This document shows positions 34,001-47,257 of a DNA stretch of 64,000 bases, piece by piece. Position 1 is the stretch's first letter, and each line of letters starts with the position of its first letter. Below the pieces are notes generated by a model that was not told the origin of the DNA, did no database searches, and worked only from the letters and a program-made list of their open reading frames with translations. Made by a program: the position numbers and the translations under genes. Source of the stretch: Synanceia verrucosa (lineage: Eukaryota > Chordata > Actinopteri > Perciformes > Synanceiidae); contig CM056555.1 in assembly GCA_029721515.1 (NCBI GenBank), positions 1,347,001 through 1,411,000 on the forward strand, written 5' to 3'.

Positions 34001-37000
34001 CCCAGGGCTTCGACTGCAGACCTGCGACCAATCAGCACCGCCGCCGCCCCGTCGCTCACCTGGCTGGCGTTACCTGCCACAGAGTGTTTGATCAGTGACG
34101 GCTCAGAGGTGGATGAGCTCACCTGGTAGCCGTGACGACCGACCTGCTGTGGTGCTGCCATCAGCTTTGAAGACCGGCCGCAGTTTGCTCAGTCCTGCCA
34201 GAGTGGTACCAGCTCTAATCCCCTCGTCCTTATCGACCACCACCTTGTGCTCTTTACCCTCGTCATCCACGAACCGAGCGGTGACAGGTACGATCTCCTG
34301 CTGGAACGCACCTGAGCTCTGAGCCCGGGCCGCCCTGTGTGAAGGAAACAACACCGATGTTCTGGAGGTTTCTGGCCGTTTGTTTTCACCACCTCCAGTC
34401 AGGAACATGCTATAATAAGGCTTTCTGGTGACTTTTTATGACATTTTAAAAATTGTCATTATTTTAAGTTTTTCGACATGCTATAGTATGACTTTTTTTC
34501 AAAATGTTCAACACTATAAAATGGCTTTTTAAAACTTTTTTTGAACATATAATGCTATTAAATCATTCAACATGCTATAATAAGGCTTTCTGGTGTCTTT
34601 TTATGACATTTTAAAAATTGTCATTATTTTAAGTTTTTCGACATGCTATAGTATGACTTTTTTTCAAAATGTTCAACACTATAAAATGGCTTTTTAAAAC
34701 TTTTTTTGAACATATAATGCTATTAAATCATTCAACATGCTATAATAAGGCTTTCTGGTGTCTTTTTATGACATTTTAAAAATGGTCATTTTTTGACGTT
34801 TTTCGACATGCTATAGTATGACTTTTTTTCAAAATGTTCAACACTATAAAATGGCTTTTTAAAACTTTTTTTGAACATATTATGCTATTAAATCATTCAA
34901 CATGCTATAATAAGGCTTTCTGGTGTCTTTTTATGACATTTTAAAAATGGTCATTTTTTGACGTTTTTCGACATGCTATAGTATGACTTTTTTTTCAAAA
35001 TTTTCAACACACTATAAAATGGCTTTTTAAAACTTTTTTGAACATATTATGCTATTAAATCATTCAACATGCTATAATAAGGCTTTCTGGTGTCTTTTTA
35101 TGACATTTTAAAAATGGTCATTTTTTGATGTTTTTTGACATGCTATAGTATGACTTTTTTTCAAAATTTTCAACACACTATAAAATGGCTTTTTAAAACT
35201 TTTTTGAACATATTATGCTATTAAATCATTCAACATGCTATAATAAGGCTTTCTGATGTCTTTTTATGACATTTTAAAAATGGTCATTATTTTAAGTTTT
35301 TCGACATGCTATAGTATGACTTTTTTTCAAAATGTTCAACACTATAAAATGACTTCTTTAAAACTTTTTCAACAAACAATGCTATTAAATCATTCAACAT
35401 GCTATAATAAGGCTTTCTGGTGTCTTTTTATGACATTTTAAAAATGGTCATTATTTTAAGTTTTTCGACATGCTATAGTATGACTTTTTTTCAAAATTTT
35501 CAACATACTGTAAAATGGCTTTTTAAAACTTTTTTGAACATATTATGCTATTAAATCATTCAACATGCTATAATAAGGCTTTCTGGTGACTTTTTAAAAA
35601 TGATCATTTTTTGACGTTTTTCGACATGCTATAGTATGACTTTTTTTTCAAAATTTTCAACATACTATAAAATGGCTTTTTAAAACTTTTTTGAACATAT
35701 TATGCTATTAAATCATTCAACATGCTATAATAAGGCTTTCTGGTGTCTTTTTATGACATTTTAAAAATGGTCATTTTTTGACGTTTTTCGACATGCTATA
35801 GTATGACTTTTTTTCAAAATTTTCAACACACTATAAAATGGCTTTTTAAAACTTTTTTGAACATATTATGCTATTAAATCATTCAACATGCTATAATAAG
35901 GCTTTCTGATGTCTTTTTATGACATTTTAAAAATGGTCATTATTTTAAGTTTTTCGACATGCTATAGTATGACTTTTTTTCAAAATGTTCAACACTATAA
36001 AATGACTTCTTTTACAACTTTTTTCAACAAACAATGCTATTAAATCATTCAACATGCTATAATAAGGCTTTCTGGTGTCTTTTTATGACATTTTAAAAAT
36101 GGTCATTATTTTAAGTTTTTCGACATGCTATAGTATGACTTTTTTTCAAAATGTTCAACACTATAAAATGACTTCTTTTACAACTTTTTTCAACAAACAA
36201 TGCTATTAAATCATTCAACATGCTATAATAAGGCTTTCTGGTGTCTTTTTATGACATTTTAAAAATGGTCATTATTTTAAGTTTTTCGACATGCTATAGT
36301 ATGACTTTTTTTCAAAATTTTCAACATACTGTAAAATGGCTTTTTAACACTTTTTTGAACATATTATGCTATTAAATCATTCAACATGCCATAATAAGGC
36401 TTTCTGGTGACTTTTTAAAAATGATCATTTTTTGACATTTTTCGACATGCTATAGTATGACTTTTTTTCAAAATTTTCAACATACTGTAAAATGGCTTTT
36501 TAACACTTTTTTGAACATATTATGCTATTAAATCATTCAACATGCTATAATAAGGCTTTCTGGTGTCTTTTTATGACATTTTAAAAATGGTCATTTTTTG
36601 ATGTTTTTTGACATGCTATAGTATGACTTTTTTTCAAAATTTTCAACATACTATAAAATGGCTTTTTAAAACTTTTTTGAACATATTATGCTATTAAATC
36701 ATTCAACATGCTATAATAAGGCTTTCTGGTGTCTTTTTATGACATTTTAAAAATGGTCATTATTTTAAGTTTTTCGACATGCTATAGTATGACTTTTTTT
36801 CAAAATGTTCAACACAATAAAATGACTTCTTTTACAACTTTTTTCAACAAACAATGCTATTAAATCATTCAACATGCTATAATAAGGCTTTCTGGTGTCT
36901 TTTTATGACATTTTAAAAATTGTCATTTTTTGATGTTTTTCGACATGCTATAGTATGACTTTTTTTCAAAATTTTCATCATACTATAAAATGGCTTTTTA

Positions 37001-40000
37001 AAACTTTTTTTGAACATATTATGCTATTAAATCATTCAACATGCTATAATAAGGCTTTCTGGTGTCTTTTTATGACATTTTTCGACATGCTATAGTATGA
37101 CTTTTTTTCAAAATTTTCATCATACTATAAAATGGCTTTTTAAAACTTTTTTTGAACATATTATGCTATTAAATCATTCAACATGCTATAATAAGGCTTT
37201 CTGGTGACTTTTTATGACATTTAAAAAATGGTCATTTTTTGACGTTTTTCGACATGCTATAGTATGACTTTTTTTCAAAATTTTCAACATACTATAAAAT
37301 GGCTTTTTAAAAGTTTTTTGAATATATTATGCTATTAAATAATTCAACATGCTATAATAAGGCTTTCTGGTGACTTTTTAAAAATGGTCATTTTTTGACG
37401 TTTTTCGACATGCTATAGTATGACTTTTTTTTCAAAATTTTCAACACATTATAAAATGGCTTTTTAACACTTTTTTGAACATATTATGCTATTAAATAAT
37501 TCAACATGCTATAATAAGGCTTTCTGGTGTCTCTTTATGACATTTTAAAAATTGTCATTTTTTGACATTTTTCGACATGCTATAGTATGACTTTTTTTTA
37601 AAAATTTTCAACAAATTATAAAATGGCTTTTTAACACTTTTTGAACATATTAAGTTATTAAATCATTCAACATGCTATAATAAGGCTTTCTGGTGTCTCT
37701 TTATGACATTTTAAAAATTGTCATTTTTTGACATTTTTCGACATGCTATAGTATGACTTTTTTTCAAAATTTTCAACATACTATAAAATGGCTTTTTAAA
37801 ACTTTTTTGACCATATTAAGTTATTAAATCATTCAACATGCTATAATAAGGCTTTCTGGTGTCTTTTTATGACATTTTAAAAATGGTCATTTTTTGATGT
37901 TTTTCGACATGCTATAGTATGACTTTTTTTTCAAAATTTTCAACACATTATAAAATGGCTTTTTAAAACTTTTTTGAACATATTATGCTATTAAATAATT
38001 CAACATGCTATAATAAGGCTTTCTGGTGTCTCTTTATGACATTTTAAAAATTGTCATTTTTTGACATTTTTCGACATGCTATAGTATGACTTTTTTTCAA
38101 AATTTTCAACACACTATAAAATGGCTTTTTAAAACTTTTTTGAACATATTATGCTATTAAATCATTCAACATGCTATAATAAGGCTTTCTGATGTCTTTT
38201 TATGACATTTTAAAAATGGTAATTTTTTGATGTTTTCCGACATGCTATAGTATGACTTTTTTTCAAAATTTTCAACATACTATAAAATGGCTTTTTAAAA
38301 CTTTTTTGAACATATTATGCTATTAAATAATTCAACATGCTATAATAAGGCTTTCTGGTGACTTCTTAAAAATGGTCATTTTTTGACGTTTTTCGACATG
38401 CTATAGTATGACTTTTTTTTCAAAATTTTCAACATACTGTAAAATGGCTTTTTAAAACTTTTTTGAACATATTATGCTATTAAATAATTCAACATGCTAT
38501 AATAAGGCTTTCTGGTGTCTCTTTATGACATTTTAAAAATTGTCATTTTTTGACATTTTTCGACATGCTATAGTATGACTTTTTTTTCAAAATTTTCAAC
38601 ACATAAAATGGCTTTTTAAAACTTTTTTGAACATATTATGCTATTAAATCATTCAACATGCTATAATAAGGCTTTCTGGTGTCTTTTTATGACATTTTAA
38701 AAATGGTCATTTTTTGACGTTTTTCGACATGCTATAGTATGACTTTTTTTCAAAATTTTCAACACACTATAAAATGGCTTTTTAAAACTTTTTTGAACAT
38801 ATTATGCTATTAAATCATTCAACATGCTATAATAAGGCTTTCTGGTGTCTTTTTATGACATTTTAAAAATGGTCATTTTTTGATGTTTTTTGACATGCTA
38901 TAGTATGACTTTTTTTCAAAATTTTCAACATACTATAAAATGGCTTTTTAAAACTTTTTTGAACATATTATGCTATTAAATCATTCAACATGCTATAATA
39001 AGGCTTTCTGGTGTCTTTTTATGACATTTTAAAAATTGTCATTTTTTGATGTTTTTCGACATGCTATAGTGTGACTTTTTTTTCAAAATTTTCAACATAA
39101 TATAAAATGGCTTTTTAAAACTTTTTTTGAACATATTATGCTATTAAATCATTAAACATGCTATAATAAGGCTTTCTGGTGACTTTTTAAAAATTGTCAT
39201 TTTTTGACATTTTTCGACATGCTATAGTATGACTTTTTTTCAAAATTTTCATCATACTATAAAATGGCTTTTTAAAACTTTTTTTGAACATATTATGCCA
39301 TTAAATCATTCAACATGCTATAATAAGGCTTTCTGGTGACTTTTTATGACATTTTAAAAATGGTCATTTTTTGACGTTTTTCGACATGCTATAGTATGAC
39401 TTTTTTTCAAAATTTTCAACATACTGTAAAATGGCTTTTTAAAACTTTTTTGAACATATTATGCTATTAAATAATTCAACATGCTATAATAAGGCTTTCT
39501 GGTGACATTTTAAAAATGATCATTTTGATGTTTTTCGACATGCTATAGTATGACTTTTTTTCAAAATTTTCAACATACTGTAAAATGGCTTTTTAAAACT
39601 TTTTTGAACATATTATGCTATTAAATAATTCAACATGCTATAATAAGGCTTTCTGGTGACATTTTAAAAATGATCATTTTTTGATGTTTTTCGACATGCT
39701 ATAGTATGACTTTTTTTCAAAATTTTCAACATACTATAAAATGGCTTTTTAAAATTTTTTTGAACATATTATGCTATTAAATCATTAAACATGCTATAAT
39801 AAGGCATTCTGGTGACTTTTTAAAAATGGTCATTTTTTGATGTTTTTCGACATGCTATAGTATGACTTTTTTTCAAAATTTTCAACATACTATAAAATGG
39901 CTTTTTAAAACTTTTTTGACCATATTAAGTTATTAAATCATTCAACATGCTATAATAAGGCTTTCTGGTGTCTCTTTATGACATTTTAAAAATGGTCATT

Positions 40001-43000
40001 TTTTTATGTTTTTCGACATGCTATAGTATGACTTTTTTTCAAAATTTTCATCATACTATAAAATGGCTTTTTAAAACTTTTTTTGAACATATTATGCCAT
40101 TAAATCATTCAACATGCTATAATAAGGCTTTCTGGTGACTTTTTATGACATTTTAAAAATGGTCATTTTTTGACGTTTTTCGACATGCTATAGTATGACT
40201 TTTTTTCAAAATTTTCAACATACTGTAAAATGGCTTTTTAAAACTTTTTTGAACATATTATGCTATTAAATAATTCAACATGCTATAATAAGGCATTCTG
40301 GTGACTTTTTAAAAATGGTCATTTTTTGATGTTTTTCGACATGCTATAGTATGACTTTTTTTCAAAATTTTCAACATACTATAAAATGGCTTTTTAAAAC
40401 TTTTTTGACCATATTAAGTTATTAAATCATTCAACATGCTATAATAAGGCTTTCTGGTGTCTTTTTATGACATTTTAAAAATGGTCATTTTTTGATGTTT
40501 TTCGACATGCTATAGTATGACTTTTTTTCAAAATTTTCAACATACTATAAAATGTTTTTTTAAAACTTTTTTGAACATATTATGCTATTAAATCATTCAA
40601 CATGCTATAATAAGGCTTTCTGGTGACTTTTTATGACATTTTAAAAATGGTCATTTTTTGACGTTTTTCGACATGCTATAGTATGACTTTTTTTCAAAAT
40701 TTTCAACATACTATAAAATGGCTTTTTAAAACTTTTTTGACCATATTAAGTTATTAAATCATTCAACATGCTATAATAAGGCTTTCTGGTGACTTTTTAT
40801 GACATTTTAAAAATGGTCATTTTTTGATGTTTTTCGACATACTATAGTATGACTTTTTTTTTCAAAATTTTCAACATACTGTAAAATGGCTTTTTAAAAC
40901 TTTTTTGAACATATTATGCTATTAAATCATTCAACATGCTATAATAAGGCTTTCTGGTGACTTTTTATGACATTTTAAAAATGGTCATTTTTTGACGTTT
41001 TTCGACATGCTATAGTATGACTTTTTTTTCAAAATTTTCAACATACTGTAAAATGGCTTTTTAAAATTTTTTTGAACATATTATGCTATTAAATCATTAA
41101 ACATGCTATAATAAGGCTTTCTGGTGACTTTTTATGACATTTTAAAAATGGTCATTTTTTGATGTTTTTCGACATGCTATAGTATGACTTTTTTTTCAAA
41201 ATTTTCAACATACTATAAAATGGCTTTTTAAAACTTTTTTGAACATATTATGCTATTAAATCATTCAACATGCTATAATAAGGCTTTCTGGTGACTTTTT
41301 AAAAATGGTCATTTTTTTATGTTTTCCGACATGCTATAGTATGACTTTTTTTCAAAATTTTCAACATACTATAAAATGGCTTTTTAAAACTTTTTTGAAC
41401 ATATTATGCTATTAAATCATTCAACATGCTATGATAAGGCTTTCTGGTGACATTTTAAAAATGGTAATTTTTTGATGTTTTCCGACATGCTATAGTATGA
41501 CTTTTTTTCAAAATTTTCAACATACTATAAAATGGCTTTTTAAAACTTTTTTGACCATATTAAGTTATTAAATCATTCAACATGCTATAATAAGGCTTTC
41601 TGGTGTCTCTTTATGACATTTTAAAAATTGTCATTTTTTGATGTTTTTCGACATGCTATAGTATGACTTTTTTTTCAAAATTTTCAACATACTGTAAAAT
41701 GGCTTTTTAAATTTTTTTTGAACATATTATGCTATTAAATCATTAAACATGCCATAATAAGGCTTTCTGGTGACTTTTTAAAAATAGTCATTTTTTGATG
41801 TTTTTCGACATGCTATAGTATGACTTTTTTTCAAAATTTTCAACATACTGTAAAATGGCTTTTTAAAACTTTTTTGAACATATTATGCTATTAAATCATT
41901 CAACATGCTATAATAAGGCTTTCTGGTGTCTCTTTATGACATTTTAAAAATGGTCATTTTTTGACGTTTTTCGACATGCTATAGTATGACTTTTTCAAAA
42001 TTTTCAACATACTGTAAAATGGCTTTTTAAAACTTTTTTTGAACATATTATGCTATTAAATAATTCAACATGCTATAATAAGGCTTTCTGGTGTCTCTTT
42101 ATGACATTTTAAAAATTGTCATTTTTTGATGTTTTTCGACATGCTATAGTATGACTTTTTTTCAAAATTTTCAACATACTATAAAATGGCTTTTTAAAAC
42201 TTTTTTTGAACATATGCTATTAAATCATTCAACATGCTATAATAAGGCATTCTGGTGACTTTTTAAAAATGGTAATTTTTTTATGTTTTTCGACATGCTA
42301 TAGTATGACTTTTTTTCAAAATTTTCAACATACTATAAAATGGCTTTTTAAAACTTTTTTTGAACATATTATGCTATTAAATCATTCAACATGCTATAAT
42401 AAGGCTTTCTGGTGTCTTTTTATGACATTTTAAAAATGGTCATTTTTTGACATTTTTCGACATGCTATAGTATGACTTTTTTTCAAAATTTTCAACATAC
42501 TATAAAATGGCTTTTTAAAACTTTTTTGAACATATTATGCTATTAAATCATTCAACATGCTATAATAAGGCTTTCTGGTGACTTTTTAAAAATGGTCATT
42601 TTTTGATGTTTTTCGACATGCTATAGTATGACTTTTTTTCAAAATTTTCAACATACTATAAAATGGCTTTTTAAAACTTTTTTGAACATATTATGCTATT
42701 AAATCATTCAACATGCTATGATAAGGCATTCTGGTGACATTTTAAAAATGGTAATTTTTTGATGTTTTCCGACATGCTATAGTATGACTTTTTTTCAAAA
42801 TTTTCAACATACTATAAAATGTTTTTTTAAAACTTTTTTGAACATATTATGCTATTAAATCATTCAACATGCTATAATAAGGCTTTCTGGTGACTTTTTA
42901 TGACATTTTAAAAATGGTCATTTTTTGATGTTTTTCGACATGCTATAGTATGACTTTTTTTCAAAATTTTCAACATACTATAAAATGGCTTTTTAAAATT

Positions 43001-45104
43001 TTTTTTGACCATATTAAGTTATTAAATCATTCAACATGCTATAATAAGGCTTTCTGGTGACTTTTTATTCTGTCGCTGTGTGGACGATCTGAAGTGCTGT
43101 TCCTGGCATGGAATCTGCTTCTGAGATGACTAATTGTTGATTCATGAACGTCCATTATTCTTGCAACATCTCATGCCGTCACTCAGTGTTCCGATAGTAC
43201 GTTCACGCTGGATTTGCGTCAGTCACGGCATCATTACAAAAGCACTTAGAGAAAAGATTTTTTTCCCATTTTATGTAGGTTGGGTCGACAAACAAAAGTC
43301 CCGATCCCATTTTCATACGGCAGTGCTCCAGTCGCCTGGGTCGACCACACTGACCATCGGAACACGGCGTCACAACACACACTTATTGCATTTTGACATG
43401 TTACCAGTCATGCTCAACCTTTTGTCCAAACAAGCATTTTCACATTTCTGCTGAGACAAACGGCAACAACTAGAATTCACTTTAGAAAACTTGGCTTTCT
43501 TTTGTTGTATCATACTTAAGACTTTTTCATACTTCTTAACACGACACAATATCTTTCTATTTAGTATTTAAACTATGACTCTTTTTGTGACACTCTGTAC
43601 TTTTAGTTAGTTTTAGTTTAGTTGCAGTTCATATCAATGCGTGTCCAAAATGTTTTCAGTTCATCATGGAGTTATGGAAAATAGCATATTTTGTGGGTCA
43701 CGGACACAAGTGAACATTTGCGCAGCATTTGAAGAGATTCCCTCCTGAGATATCTCCTTCATGACAACGGGCAGGACAGATGGACAACCTGATAACATAA
43801 TGGTCGCCATGGTAACTGCCGGCATGGAGGCGTAAAAACTTTGACTCACTTTTGCTGAGAACTGAGAGCGAAGGCGTCCTGCTTTTCTCTGGAGACGCCG
43901 AATCTCTCTGCGACATTCTCTGAGGTGATGCTGTTAAAATAAGGGACTCATGTGAACATGGACAGTCTGAAAAGATGGAGAGATGAATGCTGGTGTCACA
44001 ACAATAACAATAATAAACACAATTATTACATGGCTTTGGAATTTAGAACCACATTTTGAAACCAAACGTACATAACACAGTTTTAAACTAGTCATGGACA
44101 TTTTGGTGGCACCTATCAAATGTGGGGATTACAGCATATTCTGTGAGGAAAGAAATTTTGACATTAAAGCACATTTATTTTACATTATTCTGTGGTTTCG
44201 CTGGCAAATCTTTGGTATACTGTATAAACATATTTTATAGATGTAGAGTGTTGGTAATACCATAACGATTTTAATGATCGTAATTTATGCTACATTTCAG
44301 AATAAAATAATGTTGAGGTTTCAGGAGACATGAAGACAAATTGGGGGGGAAATGAATTTTATTGCTCTGAGATGTTTTACAGATTACGTGAATAAAGTAG
44401 GATCATATTTCATAAATTGAAGTTACCAACTGGGGTTATAAAAAGCACATTTTGGGACAAATTTTGTTTTAATTCGGTGCTTTTGATCCAACACTTAAAA
44501 CAGTAAAAACAGGGCATAAAAAGCAGATTATTCATAGATTAAAAGCAATCGTGATCATTATCATTTGGCTGCTATTAAAAATGCTGAGATGAAATATATT
44601 CGGGGGATTTAAACAAATATAGGGTTATAACAAAACCATTTTGGGATCGGTATAACACATTTAGGGGTTATAGCAAATATAGGGATGAAACTCTTGGATG
44701 TTTGCATTTTGGGATTATGACAGTACATTTTGTGATTATAGAAACATATTTTAGGGATCTATAAGAACTCTTTGGAATGATAACAAATAAATATTGATTA
44801 TTTTATAATAGATTTGGGGATTATCACAGATTTTTAGGGTGCTATGACTGTCTGACGTCATAAAATACATTTTTGGAGCTAAATCTTTTGGTTTTTGACA
44901 GATAACTTTTGCTCTATTAAATCATAAAGTATTGGATACAAAGTGAGTGACCTTCAGTAGTCCTAAAACACACAGTTCCCTGCAGTAGTGTATGTGGTCT
45001 CACCCCATCGGGATGATGCAGTCTCTGGCTTTGTCGTTGTCCATCAGCCTGGAGCTCACATCCCCTGGATTACCTGCTGAACGCAGAGACATGCTCTCCA
45101 CACT

Positions 45105-45166
<62 letters not shown>

Positions 45167-47257
45167 GTTACACTCAGGTGAAGAAACATAATTTAACTTT
45201 GATTCATTTTTCAGTGGGAAAGAGAAATAAAACGTACCCACATGCGAGGCCCAGATCGATGGATCTGTTCTTGATGGCTCCTGTAAAACAGAGTTAAAAA
45301 CAGAGTAAACACAAGGTGGTTTTCTATGTTGGGAAGAGATGAGTGAAGAGTCTGTACCTGCGATGTTGAACAGAGCCTGAAGTCCAGAGGAGCACTGTCT
45401 GTTGACGACGTAGCTGGGTACCGTCTCTGGAAAGCCACTGAAATGAAGGCAGAGCAGTGAGACGCACAGTGACCGAATGAAGGAGGATGACTGAGTGAAT
45501 CAGTCTGACCTGAGGAAGTGAGCCACTCTGGTCATCAGAGCTCCAGCACCTGGCTGCAGCACGTTACCTGCAGACAGAACGCAGGGCGAAACACACGGCA
45601 CATCTAAAATCTACCTGAGATAAGATCAACCTTGACATCAGTAAAGTAGGCGCAAAGCATGATAATAGATGATCCTGTATTAGTTGATTATATTTTATAT
45701 CAGTGGTCTGTAAAGTAACTGCAGCCCTCATGGAAGTATAGCAGAGTAAAACTACTTTGTTTTATTTTATTTTAATTTCTTTGTTGATTTATTTCTGCGT
45801 GTGTGGTTTCAGCTCAATGAGAGAGCTGGTTTATTGTTATCAGATCAAACATTATATAAACATGACGGTCAAGGAGCGATGCAAAGGATGAAAGTCTCGT
45901 CTAACCGACACAAACGTCTCCCAGCTTGTCGGGTGAAAGTCCAACATCTGTCAGCACAGCTGTCATCACTGCGCTCAGCAGCTCGTCAGGTGTGGTGTCC
46001 TGCAGGGAATCAATAATCATTCATAATCATTAAGAAATGATCTACCTGCTTCATGCTACAGCTTCATGCATTAAACACAAGCAAGTATTCACTCCTTCAT
46101 GTAAGTATTAGCAGTGAAAGTACCGACACTCAGCTCTGAGTAGTTCAGAGGTGAATATTGTACTTTTTACTCCACTGCATTAGTCTGACAGCTTTACTCA
46201 TTTTACAGATAAGAGTTTTTTTAAAATCACCTTCCTGTCCAGAGAAAACCACAAATAAATGTTAGAATACTCTGTGATAAAACAGATTTTGGGAGCACAG
46301 CAGATTAATTTTACATTACTTTCTGTTTATGGAATATCTTGGATTTACAGTTTATTTCTATGGCTGTATAATTTTGGGGCGATATGAATACATTGGGATA
46401 ATTCCTAAAGTGAAATATCACATGGCATTATAAAAAGCAAATTTTAGGACTAATTTAGGGCCTATAAGGAATTTTGGGATTTTTAAATCACAGCAGATAA
46501 TACTACAGGTTTGTGGTCGCTGTTAAAATGTTGGGATTGAATGTATTCTGGGGCTGTAAAAAAAAAATATGCAGGGTTACAACAAAATCATTTGGGTATC
46601 GGTATAAAATATTTAAGGATTAAAGCAATTATAGGGATGAAATTATTTGGAAGTTATCACATTTTGTGATAATAGAAATACATTTTAGCACGATATAAAA
46701 AAAAATCTCTGGAATGATAACAAATTAAGTTTGATTGTGTTATAATACATACTTATTATGATTATCACAGCTTTTATGTTACTGTGACTTACTGTGGATT
46801 TGTTTGAAGGTTTGTTTGAATTTCCCCTATAAATAATAAATAAAAAAACATTCTAACAACAACGTTTTTGCTTTTTTTCCCTTCCTGTTGGTGATGAACT
46901 GAAGTTTTACAGAGAAAATCCTCCTCCTTAAAGCAAAATAAAGCAAAAAACATGGCTGCAAATGTACAACAGACAGAAGTGCAGCAGTACAATATTGATC
47001 CAGATATAACAGGAAACACATTTCAGCTTCATCGTGTTTTATCTCTCTAAACTTTGGCACACCTGGCAGGTGAGCTCGGTTACCTTAAACGCCCCCCTCT
47101 TAGCTTTGCCGATAGCAGTCCTCCGTCCATGAACCACCACCACGTCCTCCGGGCTGCTGCTGCTCACCGCCCGGCTCTCCGTCCTCCATAAGTCCGGTCT
47201 GCGCTCAGAGGAGCGGGAGGAGGACAAGTGGCCCGAAATGATTTTTAATCTGTGCAT
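31082..47257 (-). CDS. acaa1: Peroxisomal 3-ketoacyl-CoA thiolase ACAA1
   Basis: Twelve coding exons: 47257-47084, 45999-45906, 45567-45510, 45437-45358, 45280-45238, 45102-45004, 43930-43850, 34334-34144, 34073-33894, 33451-33396, 31387-31242, 31157-31082. They sum to 1278 bases (425 residues); human ACAA1 has 424. The N-terminus MHRLKIISGHL fits the type 2 peroxisomal targeting signal (RL-x5-HL). The nucleophilic Cys lies in VVNRQCSSGLQ (exon 4). Exon 10 has FEINEAFASQ, exon 11 the GHPLGCTGAR histidine motif, and exon 12 the second catalytic Cys in MCIGTGMG. The enzyme cleaves 3-ketoacyl-CoA in peroxisomal beta-oxidation of very long-chain acyl-CoAs. Its 9.5-kb intron 7 is mostly satellite and its 2-kb intron 10 is mostly GATA-like repeat. 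The exon 6 acceptor directly follows a long GT tract. No catalytic residue is missing. Confidence 0.96.
31634..32990. repeat. GATA-like interrupted microsatellite in acaa1 intron 10
   Basis: About 1.35 kb made of tagatagatagatctatag and tagatatgtagatag blocks in irregular order. At its left end the orientation flips: arms 31638-31653 and 31659-31674 are perfect 16-base inverted complements around a 5-base loop. Many agatct and tatagctata units are self-complementary, so the array can fold extensively. Confidence 0.95.
33600..33655. repeat. AT palindromic microsatellite
   Basis: Alternating TA runs around two 'tagata/tctata' breaks that are mirror complements, in the acaa1 intron between exons 9 and 10. 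A degenerate 'cacaatatggcaata...gtatcgtgata' repeat follows to about 33,790. Confidence 0.75.
34404..43069. repeat. ~165-bp satellite array filling acaa1 intron 7
   Basis: About 53 head-to-tail units of mostly 165 bases (mean near 163), each starting at aacatgctataataagg. Each unit contains related sub-blocks opening acatgctata, acatgctata, acatactata and acatatta, spaced about 71, 35, 34 and 25 bases, suggesting growth from a ~35-base ancestor. The plus strand is T-rich. Length variants lose about 11 bases after ggtgactttt. Sequence variants cluster: a caacaaacaatgc form occurs left of 37 kb, while ccatattaagttatt occurs from about 37.8 kb on. The array begins only about 68 bases upstream (in gene direction) of exon 8. 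No protein family is encoded. Confidence 0.98.
43070..43849. other. Unique-looking intron sequence beside the satellite
   Basis: Abruptly non-repetitive and more GC-balanced than the satellite. It holds an open frame of 106 codons (43,134-43,454, plus strand) with no recognisable family. Most simply it is the remaining 5' portion of acaa1 intron 7. Confidence 0.5.
44180..44850. repeat. Diverged repeat block in acaa1 intron 6, copy 1
   Basis: Made of loosely periodic phrases like 'ttttgggattatgacagtac' and 'ggggttatagcaaatatagg'. It aligns in order with 46,300-46,790 (shared: tagggatgaaa, ttttgtgat, tggaatgataacaaat, gattatcacag). Confidence 0.7.
45106..45164. repeat. (CA)29 microsatellite at the acaa1 exon 6 acceptor
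   Basis: Uninterrupted CA dinucleotides. On the coding strand this is (TG)n followed at once by TCAG and exon 6 at 45102, so the tract occupies the usual polypyrimidine position. Confidence 0.97.
46300..46790. repeat. Diverged repeat block in acaa1 intron 1, copy 2
   Basis: Partner of 44,180-44,850 in the same orientation. Confidence 0.7.

Noticed and set aside
34404..43069. CRISPR-like array
   Set aside because: Units are head-to-tail with no unique spacers, and the context is a vertebrate intron. It is satellite DNA.
34404..43069. A centromere
   Set aside because: Unit size is suggestive, but flanking genes are intact and dense and the array is only 8.7 kb. There is no evidence of centromere function.
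43134..43454. 106-codon open frame as a gene
   Set aside because: No recognisable domain, intronic on the opposite strand of acaa1, and of a length expected by chance.
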